The notes: a model not told the origin generated them from the letters alone. Shown: positions 10,365 through 21,702, counted from the first letter of the stretch. The stretch is DNA of 64,000 bases from Phialophora verrucosa (GCA_002099365.1 MSED01000004.1:1364001-1428000); one strand, 5' to 3'. Translations and numbers: made by a program.

Positions 10365-12408
10365 ATGCCTGCCGCAAAGGAGAGTGGCATTGGCGAGGAC
10401 CAGCAGAATGGAACCGTCTTCTCCGTCTCTGGTCCCGTCATCGTCGCTGAAAACATGATTGGTGTGGCCATGTACGAGCTCTGCAAGGTCGGCCACGATG
10501 AACTGGTTGGCGAGGTCATTCGTATAGAAGCAGACAAAGCCACCATTCAGGTGTACGAAGAGACAGGTACGTTAGCTCCGTAGCCTTTCTGTGCCTCTTG
10601 TTGACAATGTCGAAGCGGGCGTTACTGTCGGAGACCCCGTCCTGCGAACTGGCAAACCTCTGTCCGTCGAACTCGGCCCTGGCTTGATGGAAACAATCTA
10701 CGACGGTATACAGAGGCCTCTGAAGACCATTGCAGGCAACACAAACAGCATCTACATTCCCCGTGGTATCGCCGTCCCTTCACTAGATAGACAGAAGAAA
10801 TGGTCGTTCACGCCGACCATGAAAGAGGGAGATCATATCAGTGGTGGCGATGTCTGGGGTAAGGTTCCTGAAAACAGCTTGGTCAACGAGCACCGAATCC
10901 TCCTGCCTCCCAGAGCTAGAGGGACGATCAAGAAGATCGCTCCCAAGGGCGAGTATACCGTCGACCAGCCTCTGCTGACGGTAGAGTTCAATGGGGAGAC
11001 AAAGGAGTACCCGATGATGCAGTCATGGCCTGTCCGTGTCCCTCGCCCCGTCACCGAACGCCTTTCCGCAGACTCTCCTTTCATCGTTGGTCAGAGAGTT
11101 CTCGATGCTCTCTTCCCGTCGGTGCAAGGCGGTACCGTGTGCATTCCTGGAGCTTTCGGCTGTGGCAAGACTGTCATCTCACAATCCGTCTCGAAGTTCT
11201 CCAACAGCGATATCATTGTCTACGTTGGGTAAGTCTACTCCCTGCCCAGACTCATCCACTGTCCTCTGCCCTCATCATTGTCGATCATACTAACGGTGCA
11301 TGATAGATGCGTAAGTCGCTCTGAGGACTCCGAGGGGTGGTGAAGAAGCTCCTGAAACTCTTCATTCTCCCCTCAACATAGATGGCCACTGCTAATGACA
11401 CAACAGGGCGAGCGTGGTAATGAGATGGCTGAGGTCCTGATGGACTTTCCAGAGCTCTCTATCACTATCGACGGCCGCAAGGAACCCATCATGAAGCGAA
11501 CCTGCTTGATCGCCAATACCTCGAATATGCCCGTCGCCGCACGAGAAGCCTCCATTTATACTGGAATTACAGTAGCTGAGTACTTTCGGGATCAAGGCAA
11601 AGCCGTGGCGATGATGGCAGACTCGTCCTCGCGCTGGGCGGAAGCCCTTCGAGAAATTTCGGGTCGCCTGGGAGAAATGCCCGCAGACCAAGGTTTCCCT
11701 GCATACCTGGGAGCGAAGCTCGCGTCCTTCTACGAAAGAGCAGGCGCAGCCCAAGCTCTCGGCTCACCAGAGCGCAACGGCAGCATCTCCATTGTCGGCG
11801 CCGTATCCCCTCCCGGCGGTGACTTCTCAGACCCTGTCACTTCGGCCACTTTGGGTATTGTGCAAGTCTTTTGGGGATTGGACAAGAAACTGGCTCAGAG
11901 AAAGCATTTCCCTTCTGTAAACACTTCGCTCTCATACAGCAAGTACACCAACATCCTCGACAAATTCTACGCCAAAGACCACCCCGAGTTTCCGCGCCTG
12001 CGTGACCGGATCAAAGAATTGCTTACCAACTCGGAAGATCTCGACCAAGTCGTCCAGCTGGTCGGGAAATCGGCGCTGGGTGACTCGGACAAGATCATCC
12101 TCGATGTCGCGGCCATGCTCAAGGACGATTTCCTGCAGCAAAACGGATACAGCGACTACGACCAATTCTGCCCGTTGTGGAAGACGGAGTACATGATGAA
12201 GGCGTTCATGCAGTTCCACGACGAGGCGCAGAAGGCAGTCAGCAGTGGGTTGAGCTGGGCAAAGGTGAGGGAGGCCACGGGCGAGATCCAGCACGGCCTG
12301 CGCAGCATGAAGTTCGAGCTGCCAGACGATGAGGAGTCGGTGAGCAAGAAGTATGACGGGCTATTGCAGAAGATGAGTGAGAAATTTGCGAGCGTGAGTG
12401 ATGAATAG
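10365..12408 (+). CDS. vma1: V-type proton ATPase catalytic subunit A
   Basis: Catalytic A subunit of the vacuolar proton pump V1 sector, which hydrolyses ATP to acidify vacuoles. Exons 10365-10568, 10618-11228, 11307-11310 and 11407-12408 join to 606 residues, the normal length of an intein-free subunit. The protein begins MPAAKESGIGEDQQNG. Visible motifs are the non-homologous-region glycines and PPRARGTIKKIAPKGEYTV, the P-loop GAFGCGKT (about residues 245-252), VGCGERGNEM, SSSRWAEALREISGRLGEMP and SPPGGDFSDP. Exon 3 is only 4 bases (ATGC). It supplies the last base of Gly272 and all of Cys273 in VYVGCGERGNE, and without it the frame and this invariant motif are lost. A perfect TACTAAC branch point lies just upstream at 11288-11294. 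The upstream open frame from 10116 is probably leader. Confidence 0.97.
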
Positions 12409-13010
12409 GCGTTTCGCGGAAGGCGGGGATTGGGAGAAAGGGTGCTTGCTGTCTGTGAGATGGCTGTTGAGGATCAATTAGCTGCGGCAAGGAATGTTTA
12501 CTACCAACACAGTACTACCAACGCAGTACAAGGAATAAAGTACGAGAGCAATAAATAGAGAGCATGCTGTGCTGTTCAGACCAGAAGACCCGCTCGCTGT
12601 CAGTTCTTTGGTTCCTGGCGACCTATCGAACGTAGCTGCCGCCGTTGCCGTTTCTTTGTCGACGTCGTTTACAATGTGTGTACAAGCATCGGCTCTGGCC
12701 CATATCCACAATGTATTATCGATACTCCACTACACTACTCATACTGTGCTATCAATACGGTCCTGTTCATACATACATACTGCTGCGCCATATCATCCTT
12801 ATCAAAGACCAGTTCTGGTTCCGTCGATCATGATCCCTGTGGTCTGTTTCCTTCCCATTCTGTTGCTTCCGAACCCTTCCTTTGGACACCATGCTAGGTC
12901 TCGCAAAAAGGCCATGCCTTGTCATATACACCAACGCCTTGCTCGTATATTTGGAAAGAAACAAAGAGGACACAGTCTTCGCTGCCATGCCCGCCAGGGG
13001 GCCGCCCGTC
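12409..13010. other. convergent 3' flanks of vma1 and the SWIRM gene
   Basis: About 600 bases between two converging genes. It should hold both 3' UTRs. Only short, unconvincing open frames are present. Confidence 0.5.
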
Positions 13011-14759
13011 TCAAACATCCAGATCCCACTCTGCGCACTTACTCCATTCCGCCTCCGGTATCTTCTCCTTCTCATACCTCTGCATCTCCCTCACCCAACC
13101 GAGCCGGTACTCCCTCGGAAACGTCTCGTCGAGAAACCGTGGCACCGCTTTGACCATGTCCTCCTTCCCGAACCAGCCCCAGGCCTTGAACGCAATCCAC
13201 AGCCTTGATGCTTTGTTGACGTCCACATTGCAACACTGCTGTAATTGAGTCTTATTAAATGCCTGCATCCTGGCCGGCGGCACTTGCTCGCTCTTGCGCC
13301 GCTGCTCGTTGTACTCGATCCATATGGCCAGGCCAACGAACGAGCGCGCCTTCTGGCATTTGTACTGCGCGGCCGGCATATCTATGAGTTGGCAAAGGCG
13401 GATTTCTGAGTCGTGCAGGTCACTGGTGTCGCCCAGGCTTCCACCAGCTCTTTGCTTCTCGGGCGAGGTCTGCATATCTAGTTGTGCGTCGTTGAGGGGT
13501 GGTAGATCGGCGCTCGGGCCGCTGCCCGGCATAATGGCACCATTGAAGTGGGCGAAGTCGTCTTTGTCCGGCGAGCGAGAATTGAAGAATCTCTTGATAG
13601 TGAGACCAAAACGCTCACTTGGGCTGATGACCCTGGTGGTTGACCCGTCTCGGGTCTTGTTGCGCTTCGTGGGACAGGGTCCCTGAGTCCTGACCTGCTT
13701 CTCGGGCGGGCTGGTCATTGAGGCAGCATCCTCCGAGGCGTCAGAGGCCTTGCGCTTCAAGGTGGTACCGGACTCCGGAGAAACCCTGACCCGTTTGTTG
13801 GGTGGCCTAGCGACTGAGGTGCCTTCTTTCGGCGTTTGAGAGGACTTGCGCTTCTGCGTAGAAGTGCGTGCCGTAGATGCGCGCTGGGTTTTCTTGGAAC
13901 TGGCACGGGGGCGCGCCAGGATCTTGATCGTTGTTTGGCCATGGTTGTCGCTAGCGGGCTCCTCCTTCACATGGGCAGGTTTGGTCGTCTCAACCCGGTG
14001 GGGGACTGATTCTGCGTCCCTCCATACGGGTGTGAACTGCCCATTAGTATGCTGCCCGTGATATAAATGACGTCTGATCCCCTCAAGGAGTCCATTCATA
14101 TCATCTGAAGGATATCTTTCGAGAAGGCCGGCAAGAGCCATGCGCCTAATATCCGACCACGGTTTAGGGCACCCGCTTGTCGGGGTGTCGATGCTCATGT
14201 GGACACTTTCGTCACAATTAACGAGCAATTTGGCCCAAGGTAGATGGTAATCTCGGAGAACTTCTAGCCTTCGCAGAAATTCGGCGGGATTGACCAGTCG
14301 GAGCAGTTTGTCTATTCCCCTGTTAGGTAGCCAGTACAGCTCCGTGGAGCTGCTGACAACTTTGCAGTCGTTGTATTTCATGAACTCTTTGAGTATACGA
14401 TCCACCTCGAACTGATCCAAGACCACTGCTTCTTGTTCCTCGCGTTTCGTCAGTCCACTAATGAGCCTTGGCCTATCCTGGCCCGCAGTTCTAGGCTCAA
14501 CATGGGATGAGGGGGCTGTTTCGCTGCCTGTTTCGGTCGACGTTCGCGATAAAGGCAGACTCGAGGGAGGCGACAATGCAAATGCCATGAACGGCCGACA
14601 CAACGCAGGGTCACTTTCCTTCCCCTCAGAGATAACGCGTCCAAGGTCGTTCCCAAATTGGTCGGGAGGACTTGGCAACCGGGTCTCAGCAGAGGAGATG
14701 GCTGCCAGATGGGGCCCGTATGGCTGCAGACAGCCAGAGCTAGACCGTTGAACATGCAT
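13011..14759 (-). CDS. SWIRM-domain protein (Fun19/YOR338W-like), putative chromatin-associated
   Basis: One exon encodes 582 residues from the first true ATG at 14759 (MHVQRSSSGCLQPYGPHLAA); the open frame upstream lacks an ATG. The C-terminal region (roughly residues 475-555) matches the fungal SWIRM type: SFVGLAIWIEYNEQRRK, then the helix-turn-helix-like core NKTQLQQCCNVDVNKASRL and WIAFKAWGWF. SWIRM domains occur in chromatin regulators and bind DNA or protein. In this family the best yeast relatives are Fun19 and YOR338W, whose roles are poorly known. The middle is a long basic, Ser/Thr/Pro-rich disordered stretch with KKTQRASTARTSTQKRK, plausible as a nuclear signal. A second ordered block near residues 115-190 (EVDRILKEFMKYNDCKVV) is unassigned. 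The gene converges on vma1. Confidence 0.75.
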   Translation of the reverse strand: MHVQRSSSGCLQPYGPHLAAISSAETRLPSPPDQFGNDLGRVISEGKESDPALCRPFMAFALSPPSSLPLSRTSTETGSETAPSSHVEPRTAGQDRPRLISGLTKREEQEAVVLDQFEVDRILKEFMKYNDCKVVSSSTELYWLPNRGIDKLLRLVNPAEFLRRLEVLRDYHLPWAKLLVNCDESVHMSIDTPTSGCPKPWSDIRRMALAGLLERYPSDDMNGLLEGIRRHLYHGQHTNGQFTPVWRDAESVPHRVETTKPAHVKEEPASDNHGQTTIKILARPRASSKKTQRASTARTSTQKRKSSQTPKEGTSVARPPNKRVRVSPESGTTLKRKASDASEDAASMTSPPEKQVRTQGPCPTKRNKTRDGSTTRVISPSERFGLTIKRFFNSRSPDKDDFAHFNGAIMPGSGPSADLPPLNDAQLDMQTSPEKQRAGGSLGDTSDLHDSEIRLCQLIDMPAAQYKCQKARSFVGLAIWIEYNEQRRKSEQVPPARMQAFNKTQLQQCCNVDVNKASRLWIAFKAWGWFGKEDMVKAVPRFLDETFPREYRLGWVREMQRYEKEKIPEAEWSKCAEWDLDV

Positions 14760-16264
14760 GTTGATTGTACCCAGAGGGACGCAGAAGGTAGATGTGGTAC
14801 TTCTGCAAGAGGGGATGTTCCGTTGAGAGCGGACGGTATCTGAGGCTTTAAGTACGAGTTGTCTTCGGTCGCAGAGGTACAGGTCCTCGGTTGAAACTTT
14901 GGGCTCTGGCGGGCCGTAGGTCCTCAACCCTGAATGCCACAAGGTCGGAACCAAACTTTCGCAGCGCAGAACACCAATCGTTCCGTGGAAATGTAAAGCC
15001 AACAGCACGTGAGAACCGGAGTCTCAGGCTCAGGTCCCACCTCTTGACGATGCGATTGTAGATATCGACCGGTAAGGTATCTGTAGTAAGATCGAGTACC
15101 GCAGGCGGATAGAGTCAAATGAATACAGGGAAGACTGCGTGGATGGCATGATATCTTGGAGGATAGAGTTAATCCGTGACTATGCAAGACATCAATAGGA
15201 ATCCCAATGGGTGCGAGGAGGAACAATGGACGATGGTAGCAGGGAAAGGAATTGGACGTGTTAGTGCGAGCCAAAGCGCAACAGGCAGAAAGGGAGTGCA
15301 GAGAGTAATCTGTGGTATCGCCATTGAGTCTCAATCAAGTATGCGTCATTCTCTTGGTGCGACTATGGGAGGCAAAATTCAGGCAAACAGATTGACAATC
15401 AAGTTGTGTTGGTTGACCACAGAAACGACAGGCGTGTGATTTGGTGAGCAGCGCATGAGTGGCGGAAGATGCGCTGATGCGCCAATAGCCCGCGGAAGAA
15501 GAGACTGTGGTATTGGCTCGCCATTTGCATTGAAGGTTCTGCTGGTCAGAAAGGCGGCCAAAGGAGTATTGGTCAGGCACGAAAGCAACGTAAGATGGTT
15601 TGAGAAAGTCATGTGTTGTACGGAGTCAGAGGAGCGCAAGGGAAACAGCGCGGATGGAAAGGTGAAAAACAATGGATGGCGCATTGACCGTCGCCTCTTG
15701 GCACGGCGACGAGTCATAAAAGACCCGCAACATGGCACGTGCCTCGATCATCGCAGCCTACGAGTAACTCAAGGCAGCCCGTTCTCAGTGGAGTCTTCTA
15801 GAGCCGGCTGAGGCTTGCCTGGGGAAGAGCAAAGCACAGAGAGAAGACTCTCACCGCACTGTTTGACATTGCCCGCATTTGGGATTACTGTGTTCAAACC
15901 ACATACCTCTCGCGTCTTATGTACAGTTCAGTTGCGCGGGCCTGGATCGCTTGTGCATGCTGCCATTGAAATTGGCTTCATCTACGAGTACTCGTACTTC
16001 GGCGTTGCCCCGTAGCGATCCATCCTCGCTTGACTCCGCAGATCTACGTTGCGACCATTCTGGCAATCTCCCCTCAAACGGCAATTTGGACCATCTCGGA
16101 AAACCCTAGCCGAACATCATTTCAACCCACGTTTGAGTCGTCGTTCATGAATACCCGAACATTCTTGACCTCACCCTGAGCTCGTTCTGTCGAGCGGTAT
16201 AAGTTGTTCTCACTCGAGCAAGTTTCTCACCTCCAGTTGCAACACGGTCACCCGATCGAAAGCC
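14760..16264. other. divergent promoter region, SWIRM gene and DJ-1-like gene
   Basis: About 1.5 kb between divergent genes. The part to about 15008 is open in frame with the SWIRM gene but has no ATG. The rest has only short open frames. I see no RNA gene or repeat. Confidence 0.45.
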
Positions 16265-17089
16265 ATGGCCTCTCCTCCGATTCACTATGTACTCCCAATC
16301 TTCCCTGGCTTTCAGCTTCTCGACCTTGCCGGTCCACTCGATATCCTCAACATACTCTCAACCGCTCGTCTCGATCCCGAGAAACACCCTCTATCTCTGA
16401 CATTCGTTGCAGAGAGCCTTGAGCCGGTGCCGGCAAAGCCCATCCCACCCAAATCTGCCAACTGGACTTTCGACCTCGTCGATGCATATCCCAGCTCAGG
16501 CGGCAAGACAAACCTCAGCTTCAATGAGTACCTCCAGCCTGATACCACATATGCTGATTACCTTAAAGCGCTCGAGAAGGGTGAAACACGTGTCGATGTC
16601 CTCCTAATCCCTGGTGGCGTAGGAACTCGACTAAAACGGGTCCACCCCGATGGCAACAAGACTTCCAACATACAAAGTCTGCTTGATTTTGTGCCAAACG
16701 TCGCCCCACACATCCGTACCGCTATCATCACAGTCTGCACCGGCTCTGATGCGCTGGCACGGACTGGCCTTCTCGATAATCGACGCGCTACCACGAACAT
16801 GACCCGATTCAAGGAAGTGGCTGCACGGAGTCCCAAAGTAAAATGGGCTGATTTTGCTCGGTGGGTCCGGAGTTCGCCCTCCGAAGTGGAGGACGGTAAA
16901 ACGCTGCCCATCGAGATCTGGACGTCGGCAGGAATTTCGGCCGGGATGGACGTGACGCTGGCTTTCATCTCTCACTTCTATGGAGGCGTAGAGGTCTCAA
17001 GAAGTCTGGCGAAGGCTTTGGAGTACGACTGGCGGGAGATACCAGAAGGAGACAGGGATCCCCTGTACGCGAAGCATTTTGCGACTTGA
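16265..17089 (+). CDS. DJ-1/PfpI family protein, isonitrile hydratase-like
   Basis: A single exon encodes 274 residues starting MASPPIHYVLPIFPGFQLLD. The fold is class-I glutamine-amidotransferase-like. The nucleophile elbow reads ITVCTGSDALA with Cys158 followed by Thr159, and the N-terminal FPGFQLLDLAGPLDIL provides Asp20. Cys-Thr plus this N-terminal Asp is the arrangement described for isonitrile hydratase (InhA). DJ-1/ThiJ chaperone or deglycase members look similar, so the substrate is an inference. The glycine-rich turn LLIPGGVGTR and NRRATTNMTRFKEV are also typical. No signal peptide or membrane segment is seen, so a cytosolic protein is expected. A loop of about 30 residues after the third strand (VDAYPSSGGKTNLS) is longer than in bacterial members. 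Confidence 0.85.
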   Translation: MASPPIHYVLPIFPGFQLLDLAGPLDILNILSTARLDPEKHPLSLTFVAESLEPVPAKPIPPKSANWTFDLVDAYPSSGGKTNLSFNEYLQPDTTYADYLKALEKGETRVDVLLIPGGVGTRLKRVHPDGNKTSNIQSLLDFVPNVAPHIRTAIITVCTGSDALARTGLLDNRRATTNMTRFKEVAARSPKVKWADFARWVRSSPSEVEDGKTLPIEIWTSAGISAGMDVTLAFISHFYGGVEVSRSLAKALEYDWREIPEGDRDPLYAKHFAT

Positions 17090-17931
17090 TGCGTCTGCAA
17101 ATTTTGCAGCGGGACTTGGATGAGCAGCTCTGAACTGTATTGTAGGTACAAGTACGTACTTTCAGCAACTGAAACGAGCCTTTTCGCCAGTGCACAGACA
17201 TGAAGGTCTTGTTTTCCTGCAACCTTCCGCCTTCGTCGATCGGAGAACACAGAGCCGTCACAAGGTGTGGTCTTGTATTGGGATATTGCTATTGAGCGCA
17301 CGGCCTTACCGCAATACAGGCAGGCTCTATCGGTGTCGATCTTCGGTCGACCAACCGGGTGCATGGTACGATTGCATGCAAATCTGTCGAAAGCCTGGGT
17401 ATCCTCGTGGAGTTGAGCAAGAACGTGTGCTCAATTTTGCGTCTCCGGCCATTATCGCCATCCTCACTGCCGTCCCTAGGGCGACTCTTTTGGCTGCAGC
17501 TGGAGCTCATTGCTGGATTCTCGCTCGCAGTTGTATGCTATTAGGTCTGAGAGGGACTCAGTCTTCCACGCTCACTTGTTCGACGCGGTGTTTTTCGAGT
17601 GCACAGTATCGTGCTGTATTTTTTGACCAGGCCAGGCCCACCCAGGCTATCATCGGGTACAGCGTCACTCACCCCAACGAACTTAGCACTTGCGGGGCGG
17701 TGGTCAGCCCCAGAATGACGTCTTGTGCATGAAGAAGCCTGAAGAACCTTGGCTGTGCCTGTCAGTCGCGTGCCTCCCTGCTACCCCGCAGTGACACAAT
17801 AGCAATAAATATCACAAAACACGGATGCCTGCTTCCTGGTTTCCCAACCTCCAGCTCTTCTGACCACTGCCTTCTGCTTCTGCCTCTGCTCAAGATCGAG
17901 TCCGAGACTGCATTAAAGAAACCTCGTCACA
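17090..17931. other. intergenic, 3' flank of DJ-1-like gene and promoter of PLDc_N gene
   Basis: About 840 bases between two plus-strand genes. The longest open frame here (17190-17732) has no family resemblance and an odd, Arg/Cys-rich composition; I treat it as chance. Nothing else is visible. Confidence 0.45.
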
Positions 17932-18357
17932 ATGATCCAATCACTCCTCCTCCAAGTCTTCCTCACGACTCTCGCCCTCGGAGCTCCCCTCTCGGGTGAC
18001 GAATTCCACGTCGAGAGCAACGCCATCGGCTACGGCACAGGCGGTGGGATCGTCGGCTTGATTGTACTGATCCTCGATGTGCTGGTCTTCAGTAAGTCCC
18101 CAGATGTCGTCCACGCACGTGCATAAGAGAGACATTGCAGAGAATACGGTCGCTGGTATTTTTGTTACTGGTTAGTTACCTGGCCACTGACACCAGTCTC
18201 AACAGTCGAGGTCCTGAAATCGAACCGTCCTCCCGTCCACAAGCTGCTATGGTGCTTGGTTGTGTTCCTGTTCCCTATTGTCGGAATGCTCATCTACTTT
18301 CTGTTTTCGAACCGCGAGGCCCACAAGGCTGGTGGTGCTTATGAGCCTTTGCCATAG
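17932..18357 (+). CDS. small membrane protein with PLDc_N (cardiolipin-synthase N-terminal) domain
   Basis: Two exons, 17932-18091 and 18206-18357, join in frame across a 114-base GT-AG intron to give 103 residues. A signal-peptide-like N-terminus (MIQSLLLQVFLTTLALGA) is followed by two membrane helices. These are GGGIVGLIVLILDVLVFIEV (about residues 38-56) and LLWCLVVFLFPIVGMLIYFL (about 66-86), separated by LKSNRPPVHK, and the tail ends SNREAHKAGGAYEPLP. The motif LxxLDxxVFxEVLKSNRPxxHKLLW with FPIVGxxIYxLFSNR is the PLDc_N family seen at the N-terminus of cardiolipin synthases and as stand-alone small proteins in fungi. The stand-alone type has no known enzymatic role. An alternative with an extra 30-base exon was rejected because it destroys VFIEVLKSNRP and needs a 35-base intron. 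Confidence 0.85.
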
Positions 18358-18842
18358 GGGCCTGTATTTGCAGCAGGAGGTCAGGTGCAGCAGGGTTAGG
18401 CTCGGGGAGCTGAAGAACTGGGGAAGTTGCAGTTGGATGAGCGAGCCATTGCCGTGCGGAAGACCATGCCGGTGAGGACTTGGGTGCTATAATGCTGGTT
18501 CGGAGGGCTGGTTAGCCCGTTGCGTTGACAGGCCGACACGAATGGTGCATGGATCGGGACCTGGGGTTGAGAAAGGCAAAGTAGAGTCGAATGAAGCGCG
18601 TGGAATCAAATAATGGAAGAGTTGCTAGACTTCGGTGGAAGCCGCGGCTGGGATGGTTCTCGGAAAGAAAACAGAAAAAGACCAGAGCTTGCAAGTTGCA
18701 ATGAGATACTGCACGTAATACGCTAGATATGGGCCAAGCTAAGTAGAATCTGCAGAACACGCGCACCGGTATGCGTGCTGTGGATGGCTAGACCTGCAAT
18801 AATATGAGCGATCAACATCAATCTGTCATGTTACGGCAATCA
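18358..18842. other. convergent 3' flanks of PLDc_N gene and P450
   Basis: About 480 bases between converging genes; presumed 3' UTRs. No supported feature. Confidence 0.5.
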
Positions 18843-20669
18843 TCACATAGGCCGGGCCGTGACATGCAAAAACATCTTTCTCTGGACATGAATCTGATGA
18901 CACTTTGTCTCCATGGTGTTCACCGGGTTGACGATTCCGAGGTCGTACCGTCGGAAGAGCTGCATAAAAGAGTCTTGATCAGTATATTAGTTCGATCGGG
19001 CGCGGTATTCAACCCCTGAGAAGCGACGAAGCAAAAGGACGGAAAGGGCGAACATACTTCGACAAACACTTTGTTCAACTCCATCAGCGCGATTCCCTTG
19101 CCCAAGCAGGTAAACCGCCCGGCCGCAAATGTCAACTCCCACACTCTCTCCATCCTCTTCAGTGTTTCTGGATCATTTTCAATCCATCGCTCTGGTCTAA
19201 AGATCGAGCCGTCTTCGCCGAAAATATCCCGTCTCCTCATCATCATGTGCTGACTGATTGCGGTCTGCGTGTTGGCCGGGATTCTGACGCCACAGACCTC
19301 AATGTCCTCTGGCGGAGAGAGCTTTGTCCCAATCCCGTTCAGAGGTTGCCACATGCGAAGGCCCTCCTTGATGCACGCTTGGAGATAAGGTAGGGCCTGT
19401 GCCTCGCTGTGCTTGACGACGGGGAAGGAGATGTGGCCGTCAGCGATGGCAGTGTCGATTTCGGTGCGGAGGTTAGAATACACGGGCGGGTTTGTCAGGA
19501 TGAACAACAGAGTCATCCGTATCGTGGTGGCTGTGCTGTCTGAGCCGGCGAGGATTTGCAGGAGAGACTCGGACTCTGCTTCCAGTTGAGTAAGGCCGTG
19601 GTTGATGAACGAGTTGAGCATGTCCTTTTCGCTCTTTGATTCCGAGCCCGGGTGGAAGCGATCGGCCACTATTGCTTGGGCAATGCCGATGATAGCACCT
19701 AAGCCGGCTTTGTCTTCTGGTTTGGGTCCAGCGAGGGCTTGCATGAACGAGCTGGAGAGGAAGGAATGGACCCAGGGGAAATTGGTGCCGAATTCTAGCA
19801 CCGGAAAGAATGCGGTGCTCGTTTTGTTATAGTTGTAAAGGTCTTCATTCTGGGTCAAGAAGCCGAAGGGGTGGCCGAATGCTGTACGTGTGTCAGGCTT
19901 CAACTTTCTTTCGCACGGACCTGTCATGGGAGGAGGTGCACGTCTTACCGATATGCGTGAGGCTGTCGAGAGTGAAATACTGAGCGAACGTGGCGAAATC
20001 GATGGGTGAGCGTTTCTCTGTCCCTTCTCGCTTGATGAGTGCGATGAGGTCGAGGACCCGATCGTCAATGGTCGCCTCGAGGTCAGGTACTTCTTTCGCG
20101 GTGTACTGGAGGTAAAGTGTTAGCTTGTTGAATTATATGTATTGTCCAACACCTACTCCTGGCATCATCTTCGCTCGTAACTCTGCGTGGCGTCTTTCAT
20201 CCTGTTCTGATAGGAGATTGTTGATCCGGGGGTCAAGCTTCATCGCTTTGTACCAATGGCCTCGTCTGAACGGTGAACGAGGAGCATTTATGAGCCGAGA
20301 ATATTCTGGGTCGCTGCCCGCAGTCAGAAGTCGCGAGCGCAACATCTGTAACGCCTGATTTACTCAAAGATAACCATATTGGGGCCAATCCTCGCCGGTG
20401 AGCCTGTTGCTGCTTAGCACGCAAAGCGCGGAGATGGCTCTTCCAATCCTACCATATTTCTCAAGGACCTCTTCCATGGCGAGATAAAGGTCTCCTTTGA
20501 ACGTTACGTCGAAGAGCCACAGCTGGGAAATTCGAGCGAGCCATGGTCCAGGGATGTGTCGTAATCTGCGATACGAAACCACAGTACTGACCACGAACCA
20601 CACACTTGCGACCGTCACAATTGCGGTGAGTCCGAGCAGCGCGTGCGAGGCTGCGAAGATGGAGGCCAT
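18843..20669 (-). CDS. cytochrome P450 monooxygenase, pisatin-demethylase-like group
   Basis: Microsomal heme monooxygenase. Six exons join 20669-20453, 20403-20364, 20313-20157, 20105-19949, 19881-19058 and 18959-18843 to 503 residues. Exon 2 is only 40 bases and encodes GSPARIGPNMVIFD. The N-terminal anchor is MASIFAASHALLGLTAIVTV, with the hinge YRRLRHIPGPW. The I-helix reads AGSDSTATT, the K-helix EGLR, then FRPERW, and the heme loop FAAGRFTCLGKG, with the Cys ligand present. The last exon gives LFRRYDLGIVNPVN, the usual end of this group. The overall pattern resembles pisatin demethylase/benzoate-hydroxylase-like CYPs, but family and substrate cannot be assigned by eye. All catalytic motifs are intact. 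It is transcribed divergently from the LaeA-like methyltransferase at 21703, which suggests shared regulation. Confidence 0.93.
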
Positions 20670-21702
20670 GCTGCCAATTATGAAATGGAAGCGAGCTGGA
20701 GTGTGCTGGAGTCTCAGCAATAATCAAGGTTCAGCCATTCCCGTCGAACACACGCCATCGTGAGATGGATTTCACATTGCGCGACTTAGCTTGTGAAGAG
20801 GATTGACACCAGCACATGGAGGCAGGGTGGGATCCAGGCGCATCAGCACCACCAGCACAGGGTTGAGGTTAGGCGAAGTCGTGGATATACAGTAGTGGTG
20901 ATTTGGCATGCAAGACGAACTGGGTGCGCATTCCTCGGCCCTCGTGTACCCCTGCAAGCGCCAGGCAGCCCGCGCCCGGTCTTTCCCGTGCTTCAGGCTG
21001 CGCTGCGTGAATGCATTAGACCAATGCGGCCGGATCCTCTAGTGTCCACTGGTAGTTATCGAGGAAGCAGAGGGAGGAGAGGGGAGGAGAATCCGCTTTC
21101 TTCACCACGCGTGCATCGGAGGCGTAGCGTTCCGCAGGGGCTAGTGTGCCCTAAAAAGATTAATTCCGGGGGGCTGCCTTTCCGCCGAAACGATGCCTTA
21201 GCGGGGCATCAAACGTCTGCTTCTTCACCTAACGTTCCTCTGCAAGTGTTTCGTGTTTTCTCGCTTCTATGCATCGTGTATGGCAGCCGCCAACGTGGCA
21301 GCAGCAGCAGCAGCAGCATCATTATCATCAGCAGCAGCTAAAGCCGAAGCGTGCCTTCGTATCCCTTCGTACCAGTGTAGCCATCTGGACTCAGACCCAG
21401 CCCCTCGAGGATTGGGAAACTTTCGACATTGTTGGTTTGGCCTGCAATTGGCGATCCAATTCTCACTCCCTGCGGCCAAGCTGTGCTCACATCTTGCTCC
21501 CGCGATGTCAGGCAACATGACGGAGTAGATTGTTCTGTTTTACTCTTCGGAGCCCTCCATTTGGCCGGTCTATCCCCGACCCTGATCCATGTTTTCTGCC
21601 TCATAATATCGAGCCTGCGGGTACCATTCTTCAGTCGTGAAATCACAGATATCCTCTGAAGCTCTCCGCCATGACTGCGTGCACGCATCCAGCCTCCTGA
21701 AA
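20670..21702. other. bidirectional promoter region with CAG/CAT microsatellite
   Basis: About 1 kb between the divergent P450 and methyltransferase genes. It contains an imperfect trinucleotide tract (cag)n with cat/tat interruptions at about 21298-21343. Open frames here are low-complexity or lack ATG starts. No other gene is supported. Confidence 0.5.
21298..21343. repeat. CAG/CAT trinucleotide microsatellite
   Basis: The tract begins with about seven cag units, is interrupted by catcattatcat, and ends with three more cag units. It lies in the P450/methyltransferase intergenic region about 360 bases upstream of the methyltransferase start. Confidence 0.8.

Noticed and set aside
17190..17732. 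180-codon plus-strand frame downstream of the DJ-1-like gene
   Set aside because: No recognisable domain, unusual composition and a start inside the presumed 3' flank.
18141..18170. Extra 30-base exon in the PLDc_N gene
   Set aside because: It would need a 35-base intron and breaks the conserved VFIEVLKSNRP; a single 114-base intron fits better.
20314..20403. Apparent stop codon and frame change early in the P450 gene, suggesting a pseudogene
   Set aside because: A 50-base intron from GTAAAT to GGGCAG joins RIGPNMVIFD to DPEYSRL in frame and gives the normal P450 sequence, so the gene is intact.
20793..21341. 182-codon plus-strand frame between P450 and methyltransferase
   Set aside because: It opens with GTG, is Arg/Ser-rich and ends in a translated microsatellite; no family resemblance.
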